A stretch of DNA of 64,000 nucleotides from Deferribacteres bacterium (GTDB lineage Bacteria; Zhuqueibacterota; Zhuqueibacteria; Zhuqueibacterales; Geothermadaptataceae), in NCBI GenBank assembly GCA_020633675.1, contig JACKDE010000002.1, forward strand, positions 310,001 to 374,000, in the 5' to 3' direction. The notes below the pieces were generated by a model. It was not told where the DNA came from. It did no database searches and saw only the letters and a program-made list of their open reading frames with translations. This document shows, piece by piece, positions 41,079 to 51,063 of the stretch (the stretch's first letter is position 1; the number at the start of each line of letters is the position of its first letter). Both the position numbers and the translations under genes were made by a program.

Positions 41079-42461
41079 CTACCGCCCGCGCCGGATCAGA
41101 CCGGAAGGAAAGGCAACCAGGCTTTCATTGCCGTTTTTTGCGACCGAGGCCACGCCGAAAAGATAATTGTCAATTACAATGCCGGTCAGGGTGTATTCAT
41201 TGCCAACACCGACGAAACGGAAATGCTGCCACTGCGGCGCCGTGGTATCGCGCCAGTAAATTTTATAGCCAGCCAGTTCCGGATCGTCGACCACATCCCA
41301 GCTCAGCGTCGTCGATGGCTGCACCGCACCGCCGATGCGCACGTTTTGCGGGGCTGGCGGCGCCCATGCCAATCCGGCCAGCGTGATAGCATTGACTGCC
41401 GTTAGCTTGGCGGCATAGTCAAAATTAACGCCTTCGATGACATCGCCGTAGCGGATGCCGTTTTCCTCGCGAATATTTTGGTGCTGGCGGGTGTAATTTT
41501 CGTGGGTTTCCATAATACGCACGCCCGCGAATCCTTCATCATTGAACGGCCGGTGGTGGCCGCCGCGCCCAAAGCGGTCGAGCCGGTAGATCATAATCGC
41601 TTCGAGGTTGGTCATATACTGGCCGGTCATTTTCGCTACGTAGCGCGCCAGTTGCCGCGATGGGCCGTCGATCTCACCGCCGTAAAATCGCCGCAAGCGG
41701 CGTTGCTGCTCGCTTTCGTCCACCGGCGTCGGCTCGGAAAACACCCGGAACGTGTTGTTTTCGATCACGCCATCCACGCCTTCGATGTTGCCGATCATGT
41801 CGTTGTTGAGCACGCCGACGATCTCCCAGCCTTGCTCTTTTGCGATTTTTGCGGTGCGCTGTCCGCCAAACAAACCCTGCTCTTCGCCGGACAGGCCAAG
41901 GTAAATGATACTGGTCGGGAATTTATATTTGCTGAGCATACGCGCGGTTTCGATGGTGCCGGCCATGCCCGAAGCGTTGTCGTTGGCGCCCGGTGCATCG
42001 CTTTCACCGTCGCTGCCATCCGAAGCACGTGAATCGATGTCGCCAGACATAATGACGTAGCGATTCGGGTAACGCGTGCCGCGCTGCACAGCCATGACAT
42101 TCACTACCATCACATCGCGCGGGATGCGGCGGTTCTCTTCTGCTTTGACCAGGCTGTATTGGTAAGAAACTTCGAGGCTACCACCGCACTCGGCGGAGAT
42201 TTTGTCGAATTCGGCCTTGATCCAGCGCCGTGCTGCGCCGATGCCGCGGGTATCGGACAGCGTGTCCGAAAAGGTATTGCGGGTGCCGAAATCGGCCAGC
42301 GTGCGAATGTCGTTTTCGATGCGCCCGGCAGAAACGTCGGCAATAATATCGTACATGCGCAAATCGCGTGCTGGTGGTACCGGCTTTTCCTGTGCATGCA
42401 GAAGGATTGAAAAAACACAAAAAAGCAATATGAAATTGATGGAACGGAATATAGTGCGCAT
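41079..42461 (-). CDS. Secreted M28-family metallopeptidase with C-terminal Fn3-like domain
   Basis: A 460-residue protein with a Sec signal (FILLFCVFSILLHAQ). The M28 zinc-peptidase core has the metal ligands in GDIDSR, DAPGANDNASG and GLSGEEQGLFGG, then NNDMIGN and a final His region (METHENYT). The usual first ligand His is replaced by an Asp-containing GDIDSR, as in some family members. The C-terminal ~85 residues (PAPQNVRIGG to the end) are Fn3-like. M28 enzymes are aminopeptidases or carboxypeptidases. SD GAGGAGGGAG is strong. It is likely exported for peptide scavenging, like the CocE-family enzyme nearby. Confidence 0.88.
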   Translation of the reverse strand: MRTIFRSINFILLFCVFSILLHAQEKPVPPARDLRMYDIIADVSAGRIENDIRTLADFGTRNTFSDTLSDTRGIGAARRWIKAEFDKISAECGGSLEVSYQYSLVKAEENRRIPRDVMVVNVMAVQRGTRYPNRYVIMSGDIDSRASDGSDGESDAPGANDNASGMAGTIETARMLSKYKFPTSIIYLGLSGEEQGLFGGQRTAKIAKEQGWEIVGVLNNDMIGNIEGVDGVIENNTFRVFSEPTPVDESEQQRRLRRFYGGEIDGPSRQLARYVAKMTGQYMTNLEAIMIYRLDRFGRGGHHRPFNDEGFAGVRIMETHENYTRQHQNIREENGIRYGDVIEGVNFDYAAKLTAVNAITLAGLAWAPPAPQNVRIGGAVQPSTTLSWDVVDDPELAGYKIYWRDTTAPQWQHFRFVGVGNEYTLTGIVIDNYLFGVASVAKNGNESLVAFPSGLIRRGR

Positions 42462-42883
42462 GGTACTCCCTCCTCAATTAGGGCTGAATTGGCTTAGGCG
42501 ATAGTTTGGATAATGTGCGGATGGTTCAGGTCAATTCTGGCAGCTTGTAGTTTCAGTACAATGATAATTTTATAGGGGATCAATATAGCAGATTCACCGG
42601 TTGATTGAAAACAAAACGGACGAGTGAAGAAGGTGGACGGTTTTGGAAGGAACGAGTATCGCAAGGAGTGTTGGGAAGCGACAAGAGGCGCAACCGATGT
42701 TGCTGCGCCTCTTCATGCGATGCCCCCGTCTTGCTTGGTTGGTTTTTTTGCCGTGCCTGGCGAGGCCCTCCATGCTGGCCTTTCTATCCGAAAAGACAAC
42801 ACGGATGCATATTCTTCCCACATAAAAAAAGCCCAAACCGGATCGTTTCGGTTTGGGCCTGGATGGGAAAAATTTCAAGAAAA
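42462..42883. other. Intergenic region, ~420 bp
   Basis: It separates the DUF2911-like gene from the M28 gene. It contains the terminator at 42824-42858 and presumably the M28 promoter. No coding sequence supported. Confidence 0.5.
42824..42858 (-). terminator. Rho-independent terminator of the DUF2911-like gene
   Basis: Minus strand: perfect 10-bp stem GCCCAAACCG / CGGTTTGGGC with an 8-nt loop, followed by a run of seven T. It lies ~25 bp after the stop at 42884. Confidence 0.9.
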
Positions 42884-43405
42884 TCAGGAGATGATGCCGG
42901 TGAGATAATGGCCACCAAAGTGCCAAATCAGCACGGTTTTGCCTTCGGTATCGCCGTGGCCGGGCATGATATCAAAATAGATGTGATGCGCCGTGCCATG
43001 ATCTTTGGAGTAGTTTGAGCCGAGCTTCGAGACTTTTGCCATATCCGGCTTGTCGCTAAAGCCAAGCTTGCCCTGATGCAGCGCCATGGTCCATTGGTTC
43101 TCACCTTGCTTGATCGCTCCGACCGTGTAGTCGCCAGCCTTGATTGTCGTTTCACCTGCTTTCAAGTCGCCTGACAAAGAAAGTGTGGCAAAACCAGCGC
43201 TGAAGGCGCCAACTGCCGCATTTTTAACATGCTCTTCGTTGGCTGGTGCGGTAAAATAGCTGAGCTTGGCGTCGACTTCACCGATTTTCACGTTCACCGT
43301 TTTGTTAAAATGCGGGTGGCGTGCGGAAACACTCTGGATGGCAAAAAAGCCAACGACAGCTGCCAAGGTCACCGGAACAAGCAGTAACTTTCGTTTCATC
43401 TGCAT
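42884..43405 (-). CDS. Exported DUF2911-like protein
   Basis: A 173-residue protein with a Sec signal (LLLVPVTLAAVVGFFAIQSVSA). The body has the strands typical of DUF2911-like proteins: VNVKIGEVDAKLSYFTAP, AGETTIKAGDYTVGAI, WTMALHQGK, and a His-rich end (HHIYFDIMPGHGDTEGKTVLIWHFGGHYL). Function is unknown; members are small periplasmic beta-sandwich proteins. SD AGGAGG lies six bases before ATG 43405. Single-gene unit closed by the terminator at 42824-42858. Confidence 0.82.
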   Translation of the reverse strand: MQMKRKLLLVPVTLAAVVGFFAIQSVSARHPHFNKTVNVKIGEVDAKLSYFTAPANEEHVKNAAVGAFSAGFATLSLSGDLKAGETTIKAGDYTVGAIKQGENQWTMALHQGKLGFSDKPDMAKVSKLGSNYSKDHGTAHHIYFDIMPGHGDTEGKTVLIWHFGGHYLTGIIS

Positions 43406-43569
43406 GAAACCTCCTGAGTTATTGGGAAAATTCACCATTTTGTACGAACAACAGACTCTACAACAGCGGCGGCCGTTGTAAATATTCCTTTTTTCTTTTT
43501 ACATTTTTCGCTGGCACTTTTTGCCGAAAATCGATTTGCCTGAAAATGACAAGCCGATCGTTATCGTTG

Positions 43570-46500
43570 CTACTTGATACCGGCGGCCGTACTCGGTGCG
43601 CTGTCTCGCCAGTAAGGTGCGGGCAATTTCTGTTGGCGCGGCCAGACCTCATCAAGCGAGTCGCCTTGGTACAAACGACCGTTTTTCACCACATAACGGA
43701 TGGAATTGCTGTTACGAATATTTTCGAGCGGGTCCGCATCGAGCACTAATATATCGGCCAGCTTGCCCGGCTCAATACTGCCCAGGTCGTTGCCAAAACC
43801 GATGCCCTCTGCGCCATAAATCGTGGCAATGCGTAGGACATCATGCTCATTCAGTCCGCCCGACTGTATCGCCCACAATTCCCAATGATAGCCCAAGCCC
43901 TGAAGCTGGCCATGGCTGCCGACGCCTGCACGGCCACCTGCTTCGATCAAGCGTTTCACGAAGGCGGCGTGCTTGGGAAAAACGTATTCGTCTTTGTGGA
44001 ACCAGCCACCGGGGCCGGGATTATTGCCGCGCCGCAAAGCCCGCGAGGCGATTTCTTTGTACGGCATGAAGGTACGCAGCTTTTCGTCTTCATATACACG
44101 TTCGGTGGTATAGAAGTAATTTTCGCCGAAAGGTCCGCCATACGAAACCAGCAAAGTCGGTGAGTAGGTGATACCGGTTTTGACGAAAAGCTGCTCGATG
44201 TCTTTATAAACCGGCGTGATCGGCAGCGAGTGCTCGAGCCCGGAATAGCCGTCGATGGCGTGTGTAAGGTTGAGCTTGAAATCGAGGCCGCCTTCGGTGG
44301 TTGGCATCAATTTCAACTCGCGCGCGGCCATAATCAGCCATTGCCGCTGTTGCCGGTTTCCAGACATGTACATTTTGAACGTTTTGGTGTCGTAATATTC
44401 GCTGTAGCGCTTGAGTACGCTGCGCGCATGGTCGAGATCTTTGATCTGTTCACCGGAAAACACGCCGGGGCCGGTGGAATAAATGCGCGGGCCAACCATG
44501 CCGCCAGCTTCGACCCGATCGCTGTACGACAAAATATCCGTCGTACCGGTCTGCGGATCGCGGGTGGTGGTGACGCCATAGGCTAAGTTGGTGAGATACT
44601 GCCACACCTGGCCGTTATGGACATCCGGAACCAGCCATTGCGCGTGGTAATGGGTATCGACGAAGCCGGGGATGATGGTTTTACCCCGCACATCAATGAC
44701 GTGGGCGTTTTCAGGCACATCGACACTACCGCGCGTCCCTACTGCTTTGATACGGTTGTTTTCGATCACCAAATCCGCGTTATCGATAATTTCATGCCCT
44801 TTCATCGTGATAACGCGCGCGCCGCGCAGCACGGCCACCCCGTTGGGCACATCGCGCCGGGCTGTTACGATGACCCGAATCTCCTGCGGTTTGTACCCAG
44901 CTTTCTCCTCTTTGTCGTCTTTTTTATCCGATTTTGCTTTGGTTGAATCCGAAGATGCCGCAGCCGTTGTATCAGATTGGGCGGCTTGGGTCGTATCAGA
45001 TTCAGCAGCTTTGGCAGAATCCGCCTTGGCTTTGGCCGCAGCCTTGACGCTGTCATCATAGGCTTTTGCAGCAACTATGTCCCAGGTCACAAAGGCATTG
45101 CCGATTGCCCAGTGTATTTTTTGCGCATCGGCACTCCATGCGGGAAACTCGCCGCCGATGTCGGTGAGCTTTTTCGCTGGAAAGGCTGCATTGTCCGGGT
45201 TGCCGACATTCACAGTTGGCGTATCCCCACCAACCCAGGGCACGGTCACCGTATACAGATGGTTGCCAACCTGAGCCAGCGCTTGATCACCAGAGGGCGC
45301 CATCATCACCAAACCGGCACGTTGAGGCGTTCTGCCGCCGGGCGGAGTGGAACCGGTGACCTTGACGTGCGCTTTTTCGTCGGTACCATCCCAGCGCATG
45401 GAAAACAGGCCATCGGAAGAACTGTAGGCGTAAATTCGGTCGGGATTTTCAGTGAAATGCGGCATGCTGCGGCCAGCCGCCGGCGCAATATCTACGGGAT
45501 CGCCGCCGTTGGCTGGAATGTAGACGAACCGGGCGGTCGGGCTGCCGAAAAAAGTGCCCGTCGCTTCCTGCAATTCGCGTGCGGGCACATGCTGCGCCAC
45601 GATGCGATCGTATTTCGGCGACCACACATTTTCGACGAACAGCGCTGGCGTTGTTGTAAGCTTCACCGGATTGCCCCGTCCGTCGGCGCGCGTTTTATAC
45701 ATGTGGCCACCATTCTGGTCGGTCCAGGTCGAGAATGCAATCCACTTGCCGTCCGGCGACCAGGTCGGAAAATACTCGCCGACCTCAAGTTTGGTCAAAC
45801 GTTTCGGCTCACCGCCAGGTAAATCCATCACCCAAATGCGGTCGATGGCGGTGAACACCAGCTTATTGCCGTCGGGAGAGGGTTTCGGATTTCGAATTTG
45901 CCGTACTGTAAAACGTTCGCTGGTCTCGACTTCGTAATCGAAGCGCACTTCCGGGCCAAGCTCAAGCGAGATGTTGGCGGTGAACGGAATTTCCGTCGCT
46001 GCACTGCCATCGACCGGGACGCGCCAGATTTTGCCACCATAAGTCGTGACGATGGCGCTGCCATCCGGCGTGAAACTATAGCCCGGCAGCACATCCAGAG
46101 TCGAGCGTGCTTCCTGGTCGTCGCGCTGCACGGGATAGGCCAGCCAGCGTTCGTCACCGCTGGCGAGGTCGCGAATGCGAAAACCCGTTTGATGATCGTA
46201 ACGCGTGCCGTACACCAACCACTTGCCGTCAGGCGAAACCGCCGGGCGAATGGCCGAGCCATAGCGCGAAGTCATCGTCGTCGATTTGCCGGTCTGCCGG
46301 TCGTAACGACCGAGTTGGTACTGCGGGAAAATCGCGTTGTATTGCCAATCCCCGGTGCGGCTGGCAAACCAGATGTAACGTGCATCTTTACCGAAAGCAG
46401 CGCCGAGCATTTTCAACGTGCGTGGCTCTTTCACCATCTCCACGCCTGCGCCGCCGTCGACATGAATCAGCGTCAGCTTTGCCGTACCAAAAGTGCCGCT

Positions 46501-46977
46501 GGATTTGGAGACGACGATGTACTTGCCGTCCGGCGTCCACTCTGGCGAAAAGTAACCGTTGTCGTTGCCCTTGGTAAGCTGTGTCTGCTCTTTGTCTTCG
46601 ATGTTAATAATCCACACATTGTCGCCGCCGCTGCTGTCGGAGGTAAATACGACTTGCTTGCCGTCGGGACTGTAGCGTGGTTGGGCGTCGAAGCCCATAC
46701 CTTGCGTTAAGCGTGTTGCCTCTCCGCCGGCGATGGGCAACGTGTACAAATCGCCCAGCAAATCGAAAACAATCGTTTGGCCGTCGGGGCTGACGTCGAG
46801 CGACATCCATGAGCCTTCGCTGGTGGACATTTCCAGCATCCGGCCCGGTTCGAGCGGCAGATTTTTGCGTTCCTTCTTTTTGGTGCTGTCGGCACCTTCA
46901 AAGCCGCTGCCGAGAGCGACGTTTGCCGCAAAGAGCAGTGTGGTGACTGCGATCAACCATCGAAAACAAAATTTCAT
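43570..46977 (-). CDS. Exported TolB beta-propeller fused to amidohydrolase (paralogue 1)
   Basis: A 1135-residue protein with a Sec signal (WLIAVTTLLFAANVALG). Residues ~40-650 form TolB/PD40 propeller repeats with recurring SPDGK motifs (for example YSPDGKQVVFTSDSSGG, WTPDGKYIVVS). A low-complexity Lys/Ala/Asp/Ser/Thr linker follows at ~665-715. The C-terminal ~400 residues are an imidazolonepropionase-like amidohydrolase: PGFVDTHYHAQW metal site, a His in GLEHSLPITP, SHGQLQGLGYHWE and LGSIEPGKLADILVLD. The substrate is unknown. SD GAGG precedes ATG 46977. A homologous gene sits upstream at 47405. Confidence 0.9.
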   Translation of the reverse strand: MKFCFRWLIAVTTLLFAANVALGSGFEGADSTKKKERKNLPLEPGRMLEMSTSEGSWMSLDVSPDGQTIVFDLLGDLYTLPIAGGEATRLTQGMGFDAQPRYSPDGKQVVFTSDSSGGDNVWIINIEDKEQTQLTKGNDNGYFSPEWTPDGKYIVVSKSSGTFGTAKLTLIHVDGGAGVEMVKEPRTLKMLGAAFGKDARYIWFASRTGDWQYNAIFPQYQLGRYDRQTGKSTTMTSRYGSAIRPAVSPDGKWLVYGTRYDHQTGFRIRDLASGDERWLAYPVQRDDQEARSTLDVLPGYSFTPDGSAIVTTYGGKIWRVPVDGSAATEIPFTANISLELGPEVRFDYEVETSERFTVRQIRNPKPSPDGNKLVFTAIDRIWVMDLPGGEPKRLTKLEVGEYFPTWSPDGKWIAFSTWTDQNGGHMYKTRADGRGNPVKLTTTPALFVENVWSPKYDRIVAQHVPARELQEATGTFFGSPTARFVYIPANGGDPVDIAPAAGRSMPHFTENPDRIYAYSSSDGLFSMRWDGTDEKAHVKVTGSTPPGGRTPQRAGLVMMAPSGDQALAQVGNHLYTVTVPWVGGDTPTVNVGNPDNAAFPAKKLTDIGGEFPAWSADAQKIHWAIGNAFVTWDIVAAKAYDDSVKAAAKAKADSAKAAESDTTQAAQSDTTAAASSDSTKAKSDKKDDKEEKAGYKPQEIRVIVTARRDVPNGVAVLRGARVITMKGHEIIDNADLVIENNRIKAVGTRGSVDVPENAHVIDVRGKTIIPGFVDTHYHAQWLVPDVHNGQVWQYLTNLAYGVTTTRDPQTGTTDILSYSDRVEAGGMVGPRIYSTGPGVFSGEQIKDLDHARSVLKRYSEYYDTKTFKMYMSGNRQQRQWLIMAARELKLMPTTEGGLDFKLNLTHAIDGYSGLEHSLPITPVYKDIEQLFVKTGITYSPTLLVSYGGPFGENYFYTTERVYEDEKLRTFMPYKEIASRALRRGNNPGPGGWFHKDEYVFPKHAAFVKRLIEAGGRAGVGSHGQLQGLGYHWELWAIQSGGLNEHDVLRIATIYGAEGIGFGNDLGSIEPGKLADILVLDADPLENIRNSNSIRYVVKNGRLYQGDSLDEVWPRQQKLPAPYWRDSAPSTAAGIK

Positions 46978-47404
46978 TGCGTACCTCATGAATGGATTAA
47001 AGTTGGCGTTTAGCCCTTACCCGCGTCCAGTGGATTCGGACAAATCTTTTTGGTCATTTATTTGAAAAAAACAATTTTATCGCTACACACAGGAAAGGAT
47101 CAGTTTGGCGCGGCGTTCAGATTAGTTCGATTTTGCAATTCCGTCAATCAGACCGCGTATTGTCACTTTTCATTCAATTGAAAGTTTTCCAAAATAACAG
47201 AGAACGTCGTTTCAACAACCGGAACTGCCCGAATAGACACAAAAAGCTGGTATCAAAACGTGCGCGGGGCTGTCAATAAACTTTGAATTTTGGAACGATG
47301 GCACGATATGTGGTAGGGGCATGGCGCGGCATGCCCCTACATACGGATACACTGATTCATTGTAGCATGTTTTAGGACAGCCCCCGAATTGCAAAAATTT
47401 TTAA
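46978..47404. other. Intergenic region between the TolB-amidohydrolase paralogues
   Basis: About 430 bp. It holds the GGGGCTGTC-ended element at 47266-47384 with its internal palindrome and probably a promoter for the downstream paralogue. No gene supported. Confidence 0.5.
47266..47384. mobile_element. Candidate MITE with GGGGCTGTC ends and internal palindrome
   Basis: GGGGCTGTCAATAAA at the left end is matched by GGGGCTGTCCTAAAA inverted at the right end (12 of 15). The interior has a perfect 11-bp hairpin GTAGGGGCATG / CATGCCCCTAC (47313-47340). Such GGGCTGTC termini are common for IS-derived elements. No target duplication is clear and nothing is coded. Confidence 0.4.
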
Positions 47405-50400
47405 TTAATGCCCAGCCCAGCAACTGCAGGTCGGTTGATCGAAACCCACGCCTTCACGCCAGACGAACGCCTCACTGGTCATCGGATTTTCCCAGAACCA
47501 CGGCAGGCGCTGCGCAAGGTGGTTGCCGATCTCATTCATCGTTTCGGCGTCGAACAAGCGACCGTTGACCATGGTGTAGCGCACGCTTTCAGTGTTGTAG
47601 ATGTCCTCGAGCGGATTTTTGTCGAGCACCACCAAATCGGCCAGCTTGCCAGGCTCAATCGAACCGATGTATTTGTCCATGCCGAGATAAGCTGCGCCGT
47701 GCAGTGTTGCGCCGCGAATAACCTGTAATGGTGTCATACCGCCCTGCGCCATCGACCACATTTCCCAGTGCGCTCCCAAGCCTTGTAACTGGCCGTGCGC
47801 GCCAATGTGCACATGAACGCCTTTGTCAACCAGCTTTTTGGCAGACTTTGCGATTTCGATGTGATGATAATCGTCGTCAGGGGCCATCTGCCGCCGCCGT
47901 GAGCGCGAATCGACAATCGCACGCGGCACGAAGTTCAGCAAACGTTTTTTCTCCCAAACATTGCTGTGCTGATACCAATAATATTCACCGGACAAGCCGC
48001 CGTACGATACAACAAAGGTCGGGGTGTAGGCTGTTTTGCTGCCTGCCCACGTTTCCAGAACATCTTTGTAAAGCGGAGCGATCGGGATCGAATGCTCAAT
48101 GCCAGTGTGGCCGTCGATGATCATGTTCATGTTGTGGAAAAAGGTCGAGCCGCCTTCCGGCACCACCAACATGCCGAGCTCGCGCGCTGCCTGCAGCACC
48201 TGCTGGCGCTGATCGCGACGCGGCTGGTTGTAGCTTTTCACCGAAAACGCGCCCACGGCTTTCATGCGCCGCAAATGCGAACGCGCATCATCAGGAGAGT
48301 TGACCACGGCTTTAAAATCACCGTCTGCACCGTACAAAATGGTACCGGTCGAAAAAATGCGTGGGCCAATCATTTTGCCGGTTTTGACCATTTCGGATTG
48401 CGTGAAAACCGTCTCAGTGTTGGCGGACGGATCGTGATTGGTGGTGACACCATAGGCCAAATTCGCATAGTAGGCCCAGTTTTGCCGCGGTAATGGCCCT
48501 GAATAAAAGTGCATGGTGTGCGCGTGCACATCAACCAGGCCCGGCATGATGGTTTTGCCGCTCACATCGATAGTTTTGGCGTCCGACGGCACCTGCACCG
48601 CATCGGATGCACCCACCGCGGCGATGCGGTTGGCGTCGATCACTACCGTGCCGTTTTCAATCACCTGGTCACCGTTCATGCTGATGATGCGCGCGCCGAC
48701 CAACGCCAGCTTACCCTGCGGCGCATCTGCATCCAGCTTCAAATCGATGACCAGCCCGGTGGTGTCAATGCCCGGCAAGCTATCCGGCGCACCAGCCACA
48801 AAACCAAACGTTTCGCTCAGATCGCGAGTAAAATACTCCGCACCGATCATCCAGTGCAGCTTTTTGCTGTCGCCGCTCCAGTGCAAATAATTGCCGGCGT
48901 CTCGGGTGACCTGCTTGACCGGGATGGCTTTGGTGTCTTTGTTCAAATCAATGTCGCCGCCGGTTTTGGGGAACGGCGCGATGTAGGCGTTGAACAACTC
49001 GGTGAATGCCACCCACTCGCCGTCCGGGCTGGGCACGGCCGAGTTGGCATATTTCATCGAGAAGTGCTTGCGTTCGTCTTTGCCATCAAGCCCGATGCTT
49101 TTATAGGCTTTACTCAAGCCACCGCCGGCCATGTAATAGATACGCTTGCCGCTTTTTTCGAATCGTGGTTCGCGTCCGTTTTCTGTGATTTTGTGCATGT
49201 CGCCGCCATCGGCCGGCATCCAGTAGAGGCCGGGCTCTGCGCCATAAACGAATCCGGCCAGCATGTTGCCGCCTGTGCGCTGAAAAACGATTTTCTTGCC
49301 ATCGGGCGAAAAGCTCGGTGAGCGATAGTAACCCTTCATTTGCGTCAGTTTGACCGCGCGACCGCCCGACAATTTCATTTTGTAAATTGCACCGAGCGCC
49401 GTGTCCTGAAAGGTTGAATAGGCTAACCACTCGCCATCCGGGCTAAAAGCCGGCTCGTAGGCATTGATGGCTTGATCCGTCAGACGGGTGATAGTGCCGT
49501 CTGGGAGCTGTTTTTTCCACAAGCTGCCGACCGCGCTGAACACCAGCCATTTGCCGTCCGGAGAAGTGGCCGCATCGCGCATCATTTTGATGTCGATTTG
49601 GGCTGGCAATGGATCGTTTTCGAAATGTACCGCTTCGGTGAGCGTGCGCTTGACATTAACAGAAAATGGGATCTCTTTTGCTGTCTTCGCGTCGACGTCG
49701 ACGTTCCAAAATTTTCCCTTGCCGTACACGATGATATTTTTGCCGTCCGGCGTCCAGTTGAAATTCGGGTAGGGGCCGAAAATCGCCCAGGCTTCCTGTT
49801 GGTCGATGGTCAGACCGTCGAATACCGGCCATTCCGCCAGCGTTTCGGTGTCGAAAATGTAGAGCACGCTTTTCAGCCGCACCCGCCGCACAAAAGCGAT
49901 GTGTTTTCCATCCGGCGATGGTTGAGGGCGAATCGAGCCACCCGGCCCGGTGATGTAATTCTCCAGCTCGTTGTTTTCCATGTTGAGCCTGCGGATGACG
50001 TAAATCTGGCCGTACGGATCTTTGTTGTATTGAAAAAACTGCCCGCCGCTCATGTCTTCGCTGAAGTACAGATATTTGCCATCCGGCGACATTGCCGGCT
50101 CACCGGCATCCTGCTGATCGTTTTTGCGCTTGGTTAGCTGGATACCGCTCAAGCCGCCGGATGTGTGGTACATCCACATCTCGCCGGCGCCGAGCGAGCG
50201 TGTGCTGGTAAAATGTTTGCGCGCAATCAGATACTTGCCATCCGGCGTCCACACCGCATTGTTGAGCAGACGAAAGCTTTCATTGGTGATCTGCTTCGGC
50301 TTGCTGCCATCGCGCTGCATCACCCAAATGTTGTCGCCGCCGGCCCGGTCGCTGGTGAAGCTGATTTGCTTGCCGTCCGGGCTGAAGCGCGGCTGCACAT

Positions 50401-50677
50401 CCCATGCCGGGCCTTCGGTGAGCGTTTTGGCTTCACCGCCGCTGATCGGCATGCTGTAAATGTCGCCGAGCAGATCAAACACGATTTCCTTGCCGTCTGG
50501 GCTGACGTCGAGATTCAGCCATGTGCCTTCATCGGTGCTGAACTCGACCGTGCTGGTCGGGCCGTGTGCTTCATTGACGTCCCAGCCTTTTTTCTTGTCG
50601 CCGCCTTTATCCTGCGCAGCGGCCAGGGATAGCATCGTGCAAAAAAATATTGCGAACAGCAATTTGACAGATCGCAT
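47405..50677 (-). CDS. Exported TolB beta-propeller fused to amidohydrolase (paralogue 2)
   Basis: A 1090-residue protein with a Sec signal (LLFAIFFCTMLSLAAAQ). Same architecture as the 43570-46977 product: propeller repeats (FSPDGKQISFTSDRAGG, WTPDGKYLIARK, FSPDGKKIVFQRTGG) to ~670, then amidohydrolase with PGLVDVHAHTMHF, GIEHSIPIAPLYKD, GAHGQLQGLGAHWE and IGSIEPGKLADLVVLD. It lacks the low-complexity linker of its paralogue. The C-terminus ends in a Cys pair (PTCSCWAGH), unusual for the family. SD GGAGG precedes ATG 50677. Likely an exported hydrolase of cyclic amides, peptides or carbamates; substrate unknown. Confidence 0.9.
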   Translation of the reverse strand: MRSVKLLFAIFFCTMLSLAAAQDKGGDKKKGWDVNEAHGPTSTVEFSTDEGTWLNLDVSPDGKEIVFDLLGDIYSMPISGGEAKTLTEGPAWDVQPRFSPDGKQISFTSDRAGGDNIWVMQRDGSKPKQITNESFRLLNNAVWTPDGKYLIARKHFTSTRSLGAGEMWMYHTSGGLSGIQLTKRKNDQQDAGEPAMSPDGKYLYFSEDMSGGQFFQYNKDPYGQIYVIRRLNMENNELENYITGPGGSIRPQPSPDGKHIAFVRRVRLKSVLYIFDTETLAEWPVFDGLTIDQQEAWAIFGPYPNFNWTPDGKNIIVYGKGKFWNVDVDAKTAKEIPFSVNVKRTLTEAVHFENDPLPAQIDIKMMRDAATSPDGKWLVFSAVGSLWKKQLPDGTITRLTDQAINAYEPAFSPDGEWLAYSTFQDTALGAIYKMKLSGGRAVKLTQMKGYYRSPSFSPDGKKIVFQRTGGNMLAGFVYGAEPGLYWMPADGGDMHKITENGREPRFEKSGKRIYYMAGGGLSKAYKSIGLDGKDERKHFSMKYANSAVPSPDGEWVAFTELFNAYIAPFPKTGGDIDLNKDTKAIPVKQVTRDAGNYLHWSGDSKKLHWMIGAEYFTRDLSETFGFVAGAPDSLPGIDTTGLVIDLKLDADAPQGKLALVGARIISMNGDQVIENGTVVIDANRIAAVGASDAVQVPSDAKTIDVSGKTIMPGLVDVHAHTMHFYSGPLPRQNWAYYANLAYGVTTNHDPSANTETVFTQSEMVKTGKMIGPRIFSTGTILYGADGDFKAVVNSPDDARSHLRRMKAVGAFSVKSYNQPRRDQRQQVLQAARELGMLVVPEGGSTFFHNMNMIIDGHTGIEHSIPIAPLYKDVLETWAGSKTAYTPTFVVSYGGLSGEYYWYQHSNVWEKKRLLNFVPRAIVDSRSRRRQMAPDDDYHHIEIAKSAKKLVDKGVHVHIGAHGQLQGLGAHWEMWSMAQGGMTPLQVIRGATLHGAAYLGMDKYIGSIEPGKLADLVVLDKNPLEDIYNTESVRYTMVNGRLFDAETMNEIGNHLAQRLPWFWENPMTSEAFVWREGVGFDQPTCSCWAGH

Positions 50678-50712
50678 CGAGAGCCTCCGTATAAAATTTG
50701 AAATAGTCGTCG

Positions 50713-50791
50713 ACCACCAGGGCACGAAGTCTCAAAGAAAACAGTGTTCATTTTTTCACTGTTCTTTGTGACTTGGAGTCTTGGTGGTGGT
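50713..50791. repeat. Long imperfect inverted repeat (ACCACCA...)
   Basis: Left arm from 50713 (ACCACCAGGGCACGAAGTCT...) and right arm ending at 50791 (...AGTCTTGGTGGT) pair over about 32 bp with a few mismatches around TTCATTTTTT. This ACCACCAAGACACCAAG-type repeat is dispersed in many genomes. It lies upstream of the second TolB-amidohydrolase gene, where it could affect transcription. Confidence 0.55.
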
Positions 50792-51063
50792 GTAAATGGG
50801 CTGAATATTCGTTCGGTTGTGATGGTCGCCATTCAGCAGATCACAATTGAGTGGCATGATACAGATTTGCACTGCCGTGGACAAGCGGAATGTGCCGGAG
50901 TGGTAGCGATGCAGCATTGGAAACGCTTTCTGCATTCTATAAACCTGACGATTGATCTGATTTTTGTTGAATTTTGCCGAGAAAATTTGCAGGTTCTCTT
51001 TTCTTGAATCGACGCAAATTCTCGCTTATATTTAAGCAAATTTTGGATAAAATATGATTTGAG

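Noticed and set aside
48509..49321. 270-codon plus-strand frame
   Set aside because: Shadow of the TolB-amidohydrolase on the opposite strand.
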